Notes: generated by a model from the sequence alone, not told the origin. DNA of 64,000 nt from Channallabes apus (GCA_030522415.1 CM060126.1:6536645-6600644); one strand, 5' to 3'; shown: positions 1 through 11,182, counted from the first letter of the stretch. Translations and numbers: made by a program.

Positions 1-152
1 TTAAATGATTATAGTTTGAAGTGAGACAGTATGACGCTGAAAAGTGGGCATTTTTTGGGGCACAAAAATCAAGTCTCTAAAACGGTTGAAGTTAGCAACT
101 TGAATTTTTTAGGGAAGCAAAGCATAAACTTCAGATGTGGCTACTGTATAAC

Positions 153-155
<3 letters not shown>

Positions 156-240
<85 letters not shown>
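156..240. repeat. poly(A) followed by (TA)n microsatellite
   Basis: A run of about 38 A is followed by about 23 TA units. It lies in the FXYD intron upstream of the first visible exon. The apparent reading frame with poly-lysine and alternating isoleucine/tyrosine here is an artefact of the repeat. Confidence 0.95.
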
Positions 241-242
<2 letters not shown>

Positions 243-480
243 GCACCAATTCTCTGTTTTGACCAATAATAATATTTTTACTATTTATTGTAGCAACTGA
301 GCCTTTTATTTAATTTATTTAGAATATTTCCAGGGGTTATGGTTTTAAAAAGCTATAAACTGGATATTACTGAATTATATATTATTTTGACATTTGTCAA
401 AGGCACATTTCCTTAATATAGAAGTGTATAAGCATTCTGAGCATTCATGAGTATTTTTTCTGCAAATTCTTGTTCCTCAG

Positions 481-516
481 CATCTAATGTGGACCCTGAT
501 GCTGATTTTGTCTATG
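481..516 (+). CDS. FXYD-family Na,K-ATPase regulator, exon carrying the FXYD motif (partial gene)
   Basis: This short coding exon reads SNVDPDADFVY followed by the first base of the next codon. It is preceded by a pyrimidine-rich tract ending in AG and followed by GTGAGA. Joined to the next exon it gives FVYDYETLR, the signature that names the FXYD family of small single-pass regulators of the Na,K-ATPase. The motif lies just outside the membrane on the extracellular side. The family motif is normally PFxYD; here the residue before the phenylalanine is aspartate, not proline. The exon starts with two bases of a split codon, so at least one upstream exon (signal peptide and N-terminus) is missing from the window. 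The paralogue is uncertain. Position next to dscaml1 favours FXYD2 or FXYD6, but teleosts have extra FXYD genes and the membrane segment is divergent. Confidence 0.85.
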
Positions 517-545
517 GTGAGAATGACTATATTTAAAACAACAAA

Positions 546-587
<42 letters not shown>

Positions 588-588
588 T
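546..588. repeat. (AAAT)n/(AAT)n simple repeat
   Basis: Tetranucleotide AAAT units pass into AAT units. The repeat sits in the intron between the first two visible FXYD exons, 30 bases after the splice donor. Confidence 0.9.
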
Positions 589-645
589 ACTTTGAAGGAT
601 CGATCAGAATAAATTATTTTAGTTTTTAATGTAAACTTTTTGCAG

Positions 646-720
646 ACTATGAAACTCTGCGCACTGTTGGATTATCCATTGCTGGAGTAATCGTGTTCCT
701 GTCCATTCTCCTACTTGCTG
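646..720 (+). CDS. FXYD-family regulator, transmembrane exon
   Basis: This exon follows a TTTTTGCAG acceptor and ends at GTGAGT. It translates as DYETLRTVGLSIAGVIVF and continues LSILLLA, finishing with the first base of a glycine codon. DYETLR closes the FXYD motif. The following stretch of about 18-20 hydrophobic residues is the single membrane helix that packs against the Na,K-ATPase alpha subunit in characterised family members. Two glycines typical of FXYD helices are visible (VGL and IAG). The phases match both neighbouring exons exactly, which supports a real spliced gene. The C-terminal half of the helix does not carry the serine before the basic cluster that most paralogues have. Confidence 0.88.
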
Positions 721-990
721 GTGAGTGTTACAGAGTCTTGTAAAAGTATTCATATACCTTGAACTTTTTTTTTTATTTTATTTAAATTTTCTTTGTATGG
801 TGCTTTTAATAATGGTCATTGTCGCAAAGCTGCTTCACAGAATCAAAAGAAGATTAGGAAAATAAGTATGACATGTGTGAGAAAATATGTATGAATCAAA
901 ATGATCTGAGTCAGTGACTAGGAAAAACTCCCTGAGATGGTAAAAGGAAGAAAATCTTTGACTTTGATTTGCACATAAACAAATACAGTA

Positions 991-1263
991 TACAGTGCCT
1001 TTATTCATACCCCTTGTCACATCACAACCACAAACATAAATGTATTTTATTGGGATTTTATGTTAAAGACCAACAGTTTTCAGATTTTTATTTGTAAAAA
1101 AATTTTTTAAACCATTTATCAGTTTCCTTCCACTTGACAATTATGTGCAACTTTCTGTTGGTCTATCACATAAAATCCCCCCCAAATACATTTAGTTTGT
1201 GATTATAACCTGACAAAATGTGGAAAAGTTAAAGGGGGATGAATACTTTTGCGAGGCACTGTA
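991..1263. mobile_element. Tc1/mariner-type MITE in FXYD intron
   Basis: The left end reads TACAGTGCC then TTCATACCCCTT. The right end reads GATGAATACTTTTG then GGCACTGTA, its reverse complement apart from a few changes. TA dinucleotides flank both ends, as expected for the Tc1/mariner superfamily. The interior (TTGGTCTATCACATAAAATC) matches a very common teleost repeat, seen again at 10740-10958 and 31975-32128. A further end fragment lies at about 738-770. Confidence 0.75.
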
Positions 1264-1340
1264 TATTTATTTCTGTGCCTGTATGAGTCGCACAAAGAAT
1301 CATAGAAATCTGATATTTTTTTATCTGTCATATCTTTCAG

Positions 1341-1372
1341 GTAACCGCATTCGTCGATGTGGAAAGTCTAAG
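1341..1372 (+). CDS. FXYD-family regulator, juxtamembrane basic exon
   Basis: A 32-base exon between TATCTTTCAG and GTAAGT encodes GNRIRRCGKSK. It completes the glycine codon split with the previous exon. The basic, cysteine-containing stretch directly after the membrane helix is the usual FXYD cytoplasmic anchor (compare the RRxRCG-type stretch of FXYD2). Small exons like this are normal for the family. The intron before it (721-1340) contains a Tc1-type MITE at 991-1263. Confidence 0.85.
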
Positions 1373-1571
1373 GTAAGTGTTCTTACTATATGAAGTTACA
1401 GGAAAATAAATCTTGTGGCTGTGCTATAATACAATATTTGGGACAATACAAAATTTTTATTATTATAATTTTTTTTATTAATCCAGAAACAATATTTAAT
1501 AATATCATTTTTGCCAAATCACACTACACTAAGTTAATGTAATGTTATATGTGTGTGTCTGTGTGTTTCAG

Positions 1572-1598
1572 CATAAACCCATAGCTGCACCGATCTAG
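1572..1598 (+). CDS. FXYD-family regulator, last coding exon and stop
   Basis: After GTGTGTTTCAG the reading frame continues HKPIAAPI and ends at TAG (1596-1598). The cytoplasmic tail is therefore about 19 residues after the membrane helix, which fits short-tailed family members such as FXYD2 and not FXYD6, which has a longer tail. The start is fixed by the acceptor AG and by phase: the previous exon ends on a complete codon. The 3' UTR follows directly. Confidence 0.82.
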   Translation, partial: HKPIAAPI

Positions 1599-1918
1599 AC
1601 AGGGTCCTGGCACTTTCAAAAACAGCTGCAAGTGTAAAGACATACAGTAAACAGGGGGGTGGGTGAGATTCTAATGAGGAATTAAACCTTCTTTTATTTG
1701 ATGAAATTTTGTCCTAAATGTCTATAACTTTGATTTTGTTGATGCATTTGAACATATTAGAGTACTGGACACTGTTTGAGAAATTATCCATGTTTTACCA
1801 ATCAGAAGCAAAATGGAAGGATTAAATGGAACAATTAGAATTAGCACAAGGTGGCAGCAATGTGCAATGGCTGCACTGAAAGGGCTTCTAATTTCATTTG
1901 AATAACAAATGAAATAAA
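1599..1918 (+). promoter_or_regulatory. FXYD gene 3' UTR with candidate polyadenylation signal
   Basis: An AATAAA hexamer is at 1913-1918 and a weaker ATTAAA variant at 1681-1686, both downstream of the stop codon. Either could end the transcript. The sequence between is unique and contains no recognised repeat. The true cleavage site cannot be fixed from sequence alone. Confidence 0.5.
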
Positions 1919-2334
1919 TTGTAGCAAATGTGCAATTCTAAGATAATTCAGTCAAGTATAAGATATTGACAAGTTGCTTTAAAGAATACTTGAATCATGC
2001 TCTCTCTCCCTCTCTCTTTCTCGCATCAATCTTCGTATTATATATTGATAATAAATTTAATACACTAAATATACCAATTCATCTGCATCACCAAACTCTT
2101 TTGTAGAAATAGGTAATCATTTGACATCTAAAAATTCAGAGGTTTACTAACACTATATCAAAATAAATATAAAAAAAATGATAAAAACTATTGAAAGATT
2201 AAGTTTTGTTGATTTTTTTATTGATGTTATATAAAAAGTGATCAATACAAAGAATTATGTATATGTATATATACACTAAATGCAAGTATACTATAAAAGT
2301 CAATAGTATGGTTTATACACCAGTGGGCCAATGG

Positions 2335-2510
2335 GACAGCACTGGTGCAGGCAGATGTGGCTCTGAGCTGCTAATTGGATGGTGGCCGGTTCGAGGGGGT
2401 CATCCGTAAGACCCTTAACCTTCACCCCGGCATCCACATGCAATGTCGTTCCCAAGCCAAGCCAAATAGAAGGGTTGCAAGAGGTATGGTATCCAGAATA
2501 AAATTTTTTT
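2335..2510 (+). mobile_element. possible SINE copy, minor family
   Basis: The stretch contains a box B-like core (GGCCGGTTCGAGG) about 60 bases after GCACTGGTGCAGG, and ends in an A/T-rich tail. This resembles a degenerate tRNA-derived SINE but no target duplication is visible. The family is not recognised with certainty. Confidence 0.4.
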
Positions 2511-2544
2511 TTTTTAAAAACCTATGTCAGGTGCGGATTAATTG

Positions 2545-2945
2545 ATCCAGTGTGGCAACCATTATAATAAAAGGACAATGAGCATGAATAACATTGATTA
2601 TCTTGTCACAATGACACTGTCAAGGGGTGAGATGGATAAAAAATGTAATGCTGGCTATGACAAAAAGGTGTCAGAACACTGCGTGCATGGCAGCTTGCTT
2701 TGTATGGTGCTGCACTGTTGAAGACTGGTAAGAGTGCCAGAGCTGACTGAAGTGCCGTCAGTGGGTGCATAAGTATCAGAACTGGACCATAGATTGATGG
2801 AACTAGGTAACCCAATCTGGTGTATTGTTTTCTTTCACGTGTGATCATGTGAAAAAGCTCATTGCACAGCTTATAGGACTTAAAGGATCTGCTACACAAT
2901 ATGTTGGTAACAGGTCCCACTGCACATCTTGAGAGGTCTTGTAGA
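2545..2945 (+). pseudogene. internally deleted Tc1-like transposon relic
   Basis: Segments such as AACATTGATTATCTTGTCAC, CTGTCAAGGGGTGAGAT and AAAAAGGTGTCAGAACAC match parts of a Tc1-like element abundant in teleosts. In this family the full ends read GATCAGCCATAACATTAA. The transposase frame is destroyed. Related copies are at 40215-40630 (+), 46620-47134 (-) and 60474-61785 (-). Confidence 0.65.
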
Positions 2946-2989
2946 GTATTAGTTTTATACTGTATATGACTTGGCGTTGCTTATATAAA

Positions 2990-3171
2990 GGGGTAGCTCA
3001 GTGGTTAAGGTGTCTAACTGCAGTTCAGAAGGTCCCAGGCTAAAATTCTGCCATGTCCAAGTTGCCACTGTTGGGCCCTTGAGCAAGGCCCTTAACCCCC
3101 AACTGCTCAGATGTGTAATAAGGTGAAATATAAGTTATGTAGCATAAGAGAGACTGCCAAATGCTGTAAAC
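2990..3171 (+). mobile_element. tRNA-derived SINE (family B)
   Basis: It begins GGGGTAGCTCAGTGGTTAAG, a good RNA polymerase III box A, and continues with AGTTCAGAAGGTCCCAGG. It then has the teleost repeat core TGGGCCCTTGAGCAAGGCCC and a tail ending GCCAAATGCTGTAAA. Other copies are at 8515-8574 (3' end only), 22213-22398 (-) and 45340-45502 (+). Confidence 0.75.
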
Positions 3172-3409
3172 CCAAAGAAAGATGATAATTGATTTTCATC
3201 AGCAGAAATCTTTAATCTCACACTTTCTATGGACAGGATTTTTTGCGCATCATTAATTCATGTTGATATGGTTAATTTGTTTGGTTTTGTTTAGGGCAAT
3301 AAAAAAAGTTTTTTTTTAAATTGAAATTGCTATGAGCAAAAAAAAAGAAAAAGAAAAAAAGACCAGATAAATATATCTAAGCATAATATTGATATGATAT
3401 AGGAAGATA

Positions 3410-3479
3410 GAATTTTATATCTATTATATCTATATTATAATATAATTACAGCTACACTTTATTAATATTTATATATTAA

Positions 3480-3546
<67 letters not shown>

Positions 3547-3730
3547 GTCTGTACAGTATGTATGTATGTATTAATGTATAGATATTAATATACTATTATT
3601 AATATAATAATATAATTAATATCTATCAATCTAGATAGATAGATAGATAGATAGATATTTATAGATATTAATTTAGTGTAGATGTAATTATATTATAATA
3701 AAGATATAATAGATATAAAATATAGATATG
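3410..3730. repeat. AT-rich inverted repeat enclosing (ATCT)n and (GATA)n arrays
   Basis: The left arm (about 3410-3485) contains TTTTATATCTATTATATCTA, ATAATATAATTACA and CTACACTTTATTAATAT. The right arm (about 3645-3722) holds close reverse complements of the same words. Between them lie an (ATCT)n array at 3480-3546 and an inverted (GATA)n array at 3633-3657. The whole unit could fold back on itself. Confidence 0.75.
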
Positions 3731-3796
3731 CTATTATAATATAATACATACCATACTTTTTTTTCTTTTTTACTGAAATGTGCATACATTTTTGGA

Positions 3797-3800
<4 letters not shown>

Positions 3801-3832
<32 letters not shown>
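3801..3832. repeat. (TC)n microsatellite
   Basis: About 16 TC units within intergenic DNA. Confidence 0.9.
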
Positions 3833-3834
<2 letters not shown>

Positions 3835-3839
3835 GTAAA

Positions 3840-6563
3840 CTGTATAAGGTACATGTATAGACCAGGGTAAAAATCAGGAAGGTGTTTTGTGGATTTGGGA
3901 TGGCATGTGCATTTTAGTTACTTAACCTCTAACCTACATCGTAACCAGTGAGCTCTCTATCCATTTTTATGCATTAACATGTATTTTTAATCATTTCTAA
4001 TAATAATTTCTAATAATCAAATCTGTCACAAATCACTTTAAATGTTGTTTCATTCTTATTAAAACAGTTGTTACACACGTCAAAAATTGTAGTTAATGTT
4101 CACATCATACATCCAGAACGAGGGGTGAAAAGTGGTCTCGGTGACTTTGACTGTGACATGGATGTTGGTTCGAGACAGGTTGCTTTGTGCGTTTCTTTTT
4201 ACTGAAAGTCCTTGTCGATGAGAGAAGGCGAGTAGAATGATCAGACTCATTCATGCAACCTTAAACAGGAAGGTTAGGGTAACTTAAATGAACACTCTTA
4301 ACTTGAACAGTGTGCACAAAACATCCATGAATCCAAATCATGTAGAACCTTGAAACCCATGAACTCATCCACTCACATCTGACTATATTGCTTTTTGTAC
4401 AATAGTGTCTATGGTTTTCACTTTAAATCTTTAACTGAGTTGAATGTATTTGTCTTGATAATCAGATCTCTCTCTCAGAAGCAACCACATAACAATATGA
4501 TTTTTGATGCAGACTTTATACAGTCTGATCACTTTTGATCCTGCGCTGACATTCTAAGTATCCTAAGGAACAGTGTTTTTTTTTCTTTTACTTAAATAAA
4601 GCTCCAATCCATCCATACGCATCACAGAACAATGAACATTGATTTTTTTTTGTGACCCTACTAATGTGTCTAAATGCAATTGTCACTTAACGCACTTCCA
4701 ACTTGAAACATTAGCCAGTTAAAGTGGTTTAAATAATCAACACAGTCACTTTGATTTTTTTTCTCTTCGCATCATATTGGAAAAGTCATGCAGCATTTTT
4801 AAACATGCCACAGAGCAGACTAGTATGTTAATTATTAGTAGTATTTGTATTATGCTTTTTGCACTTGCACTGTTTCTTCACTAATTTATTGAGGTTTTTC
4901 CTATAATGTGTCACCTGTGTACAGTATACAGTATTGGTGCAGCTGGTGTATTGGACTTACTGCTTAGGTTTTGAATGTATGCACTTGTACAGGTGCTGGA
5001 AAGTGTAGTGTAGGGATAATGATATAATTGTCAACATCATAAAGGTGTTGCGATGTAACAGACATTTCAGCGTATAAACATTGAGCCTGCATAACGGCAA
5101 GTTCACAAGAAAGAAAAAAGAAATAGTCTTTCGTTTCATGATTATCTCTCTCCATAATCCATGTCTAGATGTTAGCTTTCGTTCTCGTTACTGCAAGGTC
5201 CTGTCCCTGTACACTTCCTTCCTTACTGCAATGGTGAGCGATCACATGGAAAAGGAAAAAAAAAGAGGATTGGATGGATGTTGGGAGAGCTACAAAATTA
5301 AACAGCCCATCCCCACCGCGCTTACACTTCCTCTCTTTTGCCCCCTCCTCTTGTTCTCCTCCCCTGCTCATTTGAATAAATTAACACCCCGCCCACCCCC
5401 CAACGCCACCACCACATGTCTCGCTTCACCACCTTCTCTTCTTTCCTGATCTCTCCCCCCTTAATGGACAAGCAGCTGTGAAGGAGAAAGATCCAGAAAT
5501 ATCTTCCTGTCTTTTTTTGCTTTCTTTTCCGTTTTTCGCACAGACTCACTTTTCTTACACATTCACTTTCACTTGTGCACACTGGAAACACGCCCCACCC
5601 TGCTCGCATTCCTCATCCTACCTTGTTTTTCGTACACGTGTCCCAAAATACATGATCACTATTTTTTCTTGGTGCAGATTGGCACCTACCAACACGCATG
5701 CGCATTAGCGTCCAACCCTCCCTCCGTTGTGTGACGTTGTTCCGTGACTCACTTGACTAAGGCTGGGGAGCTTAACATGGCATACTGTACCGCATCAAGC
5801 TACCTAATTACCAGCAGAGCTGCTGTGGTAGTGAACCCAGCGCTGTGTAAAATGGCCGAGACAGGCGCTACTACCATGTTTCTACCACCACGACTCCCCA
5901 TCTGGGTCTTTTTTTTTTTTTCTTTTTGTTCGGACGCCATTTTGGATTCACTTCTAATAGGCGGGCATACTGCAGGGGAATCAACATTACAAGCAGCTGC
6001 TGTGAGATTGGTCTAAGACTGCACTGCAGCCCTTTCTCCCTTTCACCTGTGGTCTCCAGGAGCAGATGGGCACACTAAACCTTCACCCACCACAATGACT
6101 TTGCAGGGGCTGGAGGGGAAGCAGGGGGATAGGTCTCAGCATTAATAGCATTAGTGTTAATATTATCCTGCCATGGCCTGAGGGAGGTTTACTGATTATT
6201 TAGCATTACTGTTTTCATTAGCCCACCCCGTTTCAGCTTACCATGTTCTTTTCCCTTTTCTCCTTTTTTTTTTTTTTTTTCTCCAGGCACAAATCACAAG
6301 AAGAGTGATGCAAATGATTTGAATCATAATGTTGCTTTTCTGCACTCACTCTCTGCTTAATTGTGGTCTATTTCGATTCCCCTGTGGTCATGCCTTTCTG
6401 ATATACATATTTTCTTGTAATCTTGAAGAGGGTCCAAAATCCGCACCGCATGAGTGCAGATAATTAATTAGAATGGAATTAATTGCTACTAATAGTAGGT
6501 TTGTTCAGATAAGAACTCTTTCTTTTGCAAAGAGCTTATTTCTACTTTAGGTAGGCCAACCAA

Positions 6564-6565
<2 letters not shown>
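3840..6565. other. intergenic DNA without recognised genes or repeats
   Basis: No exon, RNA gene or transposon is recognised here. Short open frames on both strands have no family resemblance. The part from about 5690 to 6480 is less AT-biased and free of repeats apart from two T-tracts, so it is a candidate regulatory block (see findings). Confidence 0.5.

Positions 6566-6643
<78 letters not shown>
6566..6643. repeat. (TA)n microsatellite
   Basis: About 39 uninterrupted TA units. The alternating isoleucine/tyrosine frame on the minus strand is an artefact. Confidence 0.95.
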
Positions 6644-6646
<3 letters not shown>

Positions 6647-7384
6647 CGTAATAATGCATACAATTAAATTCAATATAACATTGTACATTTCCTCCAATTA
6701 AATTGTTCTGTCCCAAATAAAAAGGATTTTAACTGAAAAACATATAGGACAAATTTGTTGATGCCACCAAAAATATACATTTTTCACATAACTCATCTGT
6801 GTGTGTGTCCATAAACAAACTACTATCCTAAAAGAGGAGAGAATCTTAACTCTGGTATGAATAGCATTTCCCTTTAGTTTATGTTGATTGAATTCCTGAA
6901 TATTAGTGACGGCAAGTTAGAGCTTCATGGAACCTTGAATTTTTCGAGCCACCTGTTTAAAAAAATGAAAAGTATTTTAATCTTACATTAGACATGAGCT
7001 TTAAACAATAAACTGAATGTGGACGGTATGCTGAGTCGTATTTCTTTTTTCGTTCACTGATGTAAGAATCACACTTGTACAATTTTTTAAATACTGAGAA
7101 TTCAATACTTTAAATTCAACAGCAAAATTGTTTCTTTAAATGGTCAGTAAACAGGTTTTGAGCCTGAATATGTTTGTGCATATTCAGGTCATGCATACAA
7201 TACTCAAAACAATCAACCAAAATTGACCCATCACAGCATTCCCTAAAGGAGGCGTCAAGCCAGCACTGATTATGTCTTTAAATCTATTATTTTTAATATA
7301 AGATAGGGTTTTGGCTTTCGGCCTCTTTACACCACCATATTGAACTTGAAATGAGACAACCATGATGTGAACACAGTCAATACA

Positions 7385-8345
7385 GCTTTAATTCCAGCTT
7401 ATGCTGGTTTTCTCATTCTCTTACACACACATGCCCCATTTTGAGGGGCTCATAAATAATGGAACGAATGGCTGAAAAGCAGTTGCATGGCCGGTTGTGG
7501 CTTGTTCCCTCATTACTCCATGACTAATCAAGCAGATAAAAGGCCTGGAGGTGGTTCTGAGTTGTGCCTTTGCGTTTGGTAGCTGTTCTCTTGGCAGCCG
7601 TTCACATGAGATGTCTACGCAAGTGAAGGCTTCATTATTAGGCTGAGGTAGCAAACACATTGGGAGTGGCCGATACAAAAGTTTGGAATATTCTTAAAGA
7701 GAAGGAATTAGTTGGCAAGCTCAGCAACACCAAAAGGCCTGGAAGATGATGGAAGACAACTGCCAATGGAGGAGCAGGGTCACTGGTGTCTATTGATGAC
7801 TTGACTGCTGATCAAAACAGCAGGATGAATTCTGAAGTGGATATGGCTATACTTCCTTCTCAGATTCGGCCAAATGCTACAAAACTCATACATAGGATAA
7901 TGCGTTGTATTTGGATATGGATAATAACAAAAAGCTACCCAAGGCAAAGAAATGGATTATTCTCCATTAACTGGCCAAGTCAGACTCCTGCTCTCAACCC
8001 ATTAGCACATACTTTTCTCTTACCGAAGACAAGGCTGAAGGTAGAAAGACCACAAACAAGCAGCAGCTGTAGGTAGCTGCAGTAAAGTCCTGGCAAAACA
8101 CCTCAAAGGAGGAAACCTGGCATTTGGTCATGTCCATGTATTCCAGACAAAGGATTTTCATCCATGTGTTGAGGGCAATTTGTCAAACACCTTGACTTGA
8201 GCTGAAAGTCTTGACTTTGCTCACATCTTTCATTTTGTGTGTGTTACTCACGTGTTTCATTTCAAATTCAATTTGGTGGCGTAGGCCAAATGCCAAAAAC
8301 ACATATCTTTGTTCCAAAATTTATGGGCATGACTGTATACAGTAT
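7385..8345 (+). pseudogene. degenerate Tc1-like transposon
   Basis: The middle carries AACACCAAAAGGCCTGGAAG and GACAACTGCCAATGGAGG, typical of the linker region of Tc1 transposase genes. Around 7969-8007 the + frame reads NWPSQTPALNPLA, a decayed form of the WPxQSPDLNPIE block that sits near the last acidic residue of the DDE catalytic domain. Downstream text resembles the usual Tc1 3' region, ending in a motif like TTATGGGCATGACTGTATA. Frames are broken and no intact transposase remains. The outer limits are approximate. Confidence 0.65.
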
Positions 8346-8403
8346 GTGTCATTCTTGACACCATTGTCTGGTTTGAACATTGACCATCTAAATCTACATT
8401 TAG

Positions 8404-8425
8404 AAAAAAAAAAAAAAAAAAAAAA
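8404..8425. repeat. poly(A) tract
   Basis: A run of about 22 A lying between the Tc1 relic and a SINE 3' fragment. Confidence 0.9.
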
Positions 8426-8514
8426 ACTCTTCCCAGTTGTGTTCGACTAATGGCACTTAGTTATAAACCTAGTTAACCCAGTGTAAGTATGTATCCAGTG
8501 ATGTTAACTTTAAA

Positions 8515-8574
8515 GCACTTTTTGTAAGTCGCTCTGGATAAGAGCGTCTGCCAAATGCCTAAATGTAAATGTAA
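8515..8574 (+). mobile_element. 3' fragment of family B SINE
   Basis: It contains GTCGCTCTGGATAAGAGCGT followed by CTGCCAAATGCCTAAATGTA, the well-known teleost SINE 3' end. The tRNA head is absent. Confidence 0.65.
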
Positions 8575-9084
8575 ATTTAGACATTTGTAAAGCTGCTTGG
8601 TGATACTGTACTGTATATTATAGTGCTGAACAGACAAAACATTGTACAGTATGCATGAGAACTTTTTACACAGTCAAAGAATTTCCCTTTATCTATTAGT
8701 CCAACACTCGAAAGAATTCTTAAAAAAAAAAAGAAAAAAAAAGAAATGTCTTGATGATATTGAGTCATTCTGAATATTTGGCACAACTCACCTCTGGTGC
8801 ATGAAACACGATATCCAGGACTTTCCCTGACCTACTTCCCTTACTAAAAACAGAATAGTGGACTTATCAAGCTCACATTTAGAAGGATTCTGAGTTAAAT
8901 AGTTGAGATGCAAATGAACAAGTATTTTCTGTAACACCTGAATGAATTCAACATAATATAAGGAAATATAGTGTATAATCCAGCGCATCATCATATACTC
9001 TAATTACAGTCTTCTACTGTATGCTTAGCCACAGGTTCGATTTGGGAAGAGTGACAGCATTAATCCAGTAATGCATGCAAACTT

Positions 9085-9429
9085 TCATTCATTCATCTTC
9101 TATACCGCTTTATCCTGTATTTAGGGTCGCGGGGACCTGGAGCCTATCCCAGGAGACTCTGGGCACGAGGCGGGGTACACCCTGGACAGCGTGCCAATCC
9201 ATCGCAGAGCACACACACACTCATTCACACACTACGGTCAATTTGGGAACGCCAATTAGCCTAAACTGCATGTCTTTGGACTGTGGGAGGAAACCGGAGT
9301 ACCCGGAGGAAACCCACCAAGCACGGGGAGAACATGCAAACTCCATGCATACAGAGACGGGAATCGAGCCTGGCCGGGAATCGAACCCGGACCCTGGAGG
9401 TGCAAGGCGACAGTGCTAACCACTACACC
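9085..9429 (-). mobile_element. full-length tRNA-derived SINE (family A) with target duplication
   Basis: On the minus strand the head reads GTGTAGTGGTTAGCACTGTC (box A) and, further on, GGGTTCGATTCCCGG (box B). A GC-rich body follows, with CATGCAAACT-type words and a tail of tgaa repeats. A 12-bp direct repeat, GCATGCAAACTT, flanks it at 9073-9084 and 9430-9441. The duplication is perfect, so the insertion is fairly recent. This is the dominant repeat family of the window; it looks like the Mermaid/Merman type reported from fish, but that name is from memory. Confidence 0.88.
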
Positions 9430-10739
9430 GCATGCAAACTTGGTTTTGGTAAATATAAAACATGTTGGATTTTCAGAGCTAGAATCAGGAAAGGCTATCC
9501 CATGCTCAACCACATACTGCAGCGCTTCCTGGACATTTAACTTGATTTACAGCGTAATAATTCTGCTTAATGGATACGCTGCTACCCACAGCTAAATCAA
9601 ATTTAATACAGTTGTGTGCATTTGTACATCTGTAAATAAGGTGACACATATTCTCTGACTGGGCCGGGTTAGTCACCCATGAAGAATCAGAAAGTTGTTA
9701 AATAATCTCCTTTTACTGAGGTAATAATTGAGAGTTCTGGAGATGAACTGGCCCAAAGAGTGTGCACATTACAGCAGACAATCATTATCGATCAATCCAG
9801 TTCACAAGTGGAGAAACTTTTACTGTCTGCTCCTGCATTTATTATTGTTATCATTATTATTATTGTTTCTCAGACGATGTTTACATTACAAGCCTCAAAA
9901 TTCATAATTGAACGTGACTTTTATTTGACCCAAAGAAGGACACATCTGTTCTCAGAAACGGCATGCATGCACACAAAAAGTCTTTATAAATACAAAACAT
10001 GTATTTCTATGACCACTCATTCATTTCAAACAATGCATACAATTATAGCAAAAATATGCATGGGAGGACAATAAGCAGTTAGACAGCTGTATTTGTTGGT
10101 GCCCAGAATAAGGAAAAAAGCCAGACATCTTCCTTTATCTGTTTTAACAGCTATTGCTAAACCTCAATGCTGTTGATGCTGACTGATGCCATCAGCACAC
10201 ATGAATTCCATTCTGATCATTCTCATTCAAGTTGCAAGAGTTTGGATATTTATCTAATCGCACCTCATACAAGAGTGATCCGACAATGAAAAAAAAAATC
10301 AGATTTGTTAATTCAGCACTAAAAAATCTGATCTGTGTCACATTAGGGTAAAATCATATTTTATTCAAGCTGGTAATGTGAACATACAATCATTTCTAAT
10401 AAACGTACTGGTTCCATTTCCCAGTTTTTCCATTATTAAAGGATTTGAACCTGGCAAACTTAGCAATAAATGCTGCCATTTTGTTTATGATGTCTAAAAA
10501 CTTGCTAGATCGATGTATTTTTCTCACACAGTAAATGTTACAGTTTAATGAACTTGTTGGATGGACAGAGTTTGTTGTAGATACTTAGCAATCTGAGGCA
10601 CTTATAGAATAAAAATTTCAAATCAAAGAGGTGTATTTGCGTACCTTGTAAAGATGAAATTGTGAAAGGTTTTTTTAATAAAAATACATGGCTCTTTGCC
10701 AAAAAAAACATAACTGAATGCCTCATTTTGCCTCTATTT

Positions 10740-10958
10740 ACTAATTAGGTTACTTCTAAAGGCATTTGGTTCTACTGGATTTTAGTTGGCGGTATCAGAG
10801 TAAAGGGGGCTGAATGCAAATTCCACATCACATATTATGTGCCACTTTGTGTTGGTCTATCACATAAAATCTCAATAAAATAAATTTACACATGTGGTTG
10901 TGGGTTGACAAAATGTGGAAAAGTTCAAGGGGTGTGAATACTTTTGCAAAACACTGTA
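10740..10958 (+). mobile_element. 3' part of Tc1-type element, same family as 991-1263
   Basis: It contains TTACTTCTAAAGGCATTTGG, GTTGGTCTATCACATAAAAT and AAAATGTGGAAAAGTTCAAG, and ends GAATACTTTTGCAAAACACTG followed by TA. The opposite terminal repeat is missing. Confidence 0.7.
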
Positions 10959-11048
10959 ACTGTTTCCCCATGTTACATCAAACATGAGACTGACTGTAAA
11001 TCTATTGGTGTCTAAAAATCAATACAAAATATATTATTATACCAATTA

Positions 11049-11050
11049 TA

Positions 11051-11087
<37 letters not shown>
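11049..11087. repeat. (ATT)n microsatellite
   Basis: About 13 trinucleotide units. Confidence 0.9.
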
Positions 11088-11182
11088 GCAGTAGTAGTAA
11101 TAGTAGTACTAATCAGAAACTGGACAGCTAGGACTTCTGAAAATTATGTCAACTCTAAAATTAGAGTAATAAGTTCTGAAAT

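Noticed and set aside
31..300. Frame starting MTLKSGHF at the left edge, considered as an FXYD upstream exon
   Set aside because: It runs into poly-lysine and Ile/Tyr from the simple repeat, has no signal peptide, and there is no acceptor/donor pair giving the right phase.
5081..5609. Overlapping 95-122 codon frames near 5.3 kb
   Set aside because: Both strands are open at once because of pyrimidine-rich composition. No motif, splice site or start context supports either.
9085..9429. Open frames across SINE copies (85-114 codons on both strands)
   Set aside because: Similar peptides recur at every family A SINE, so they come from the repeat and not from genes.
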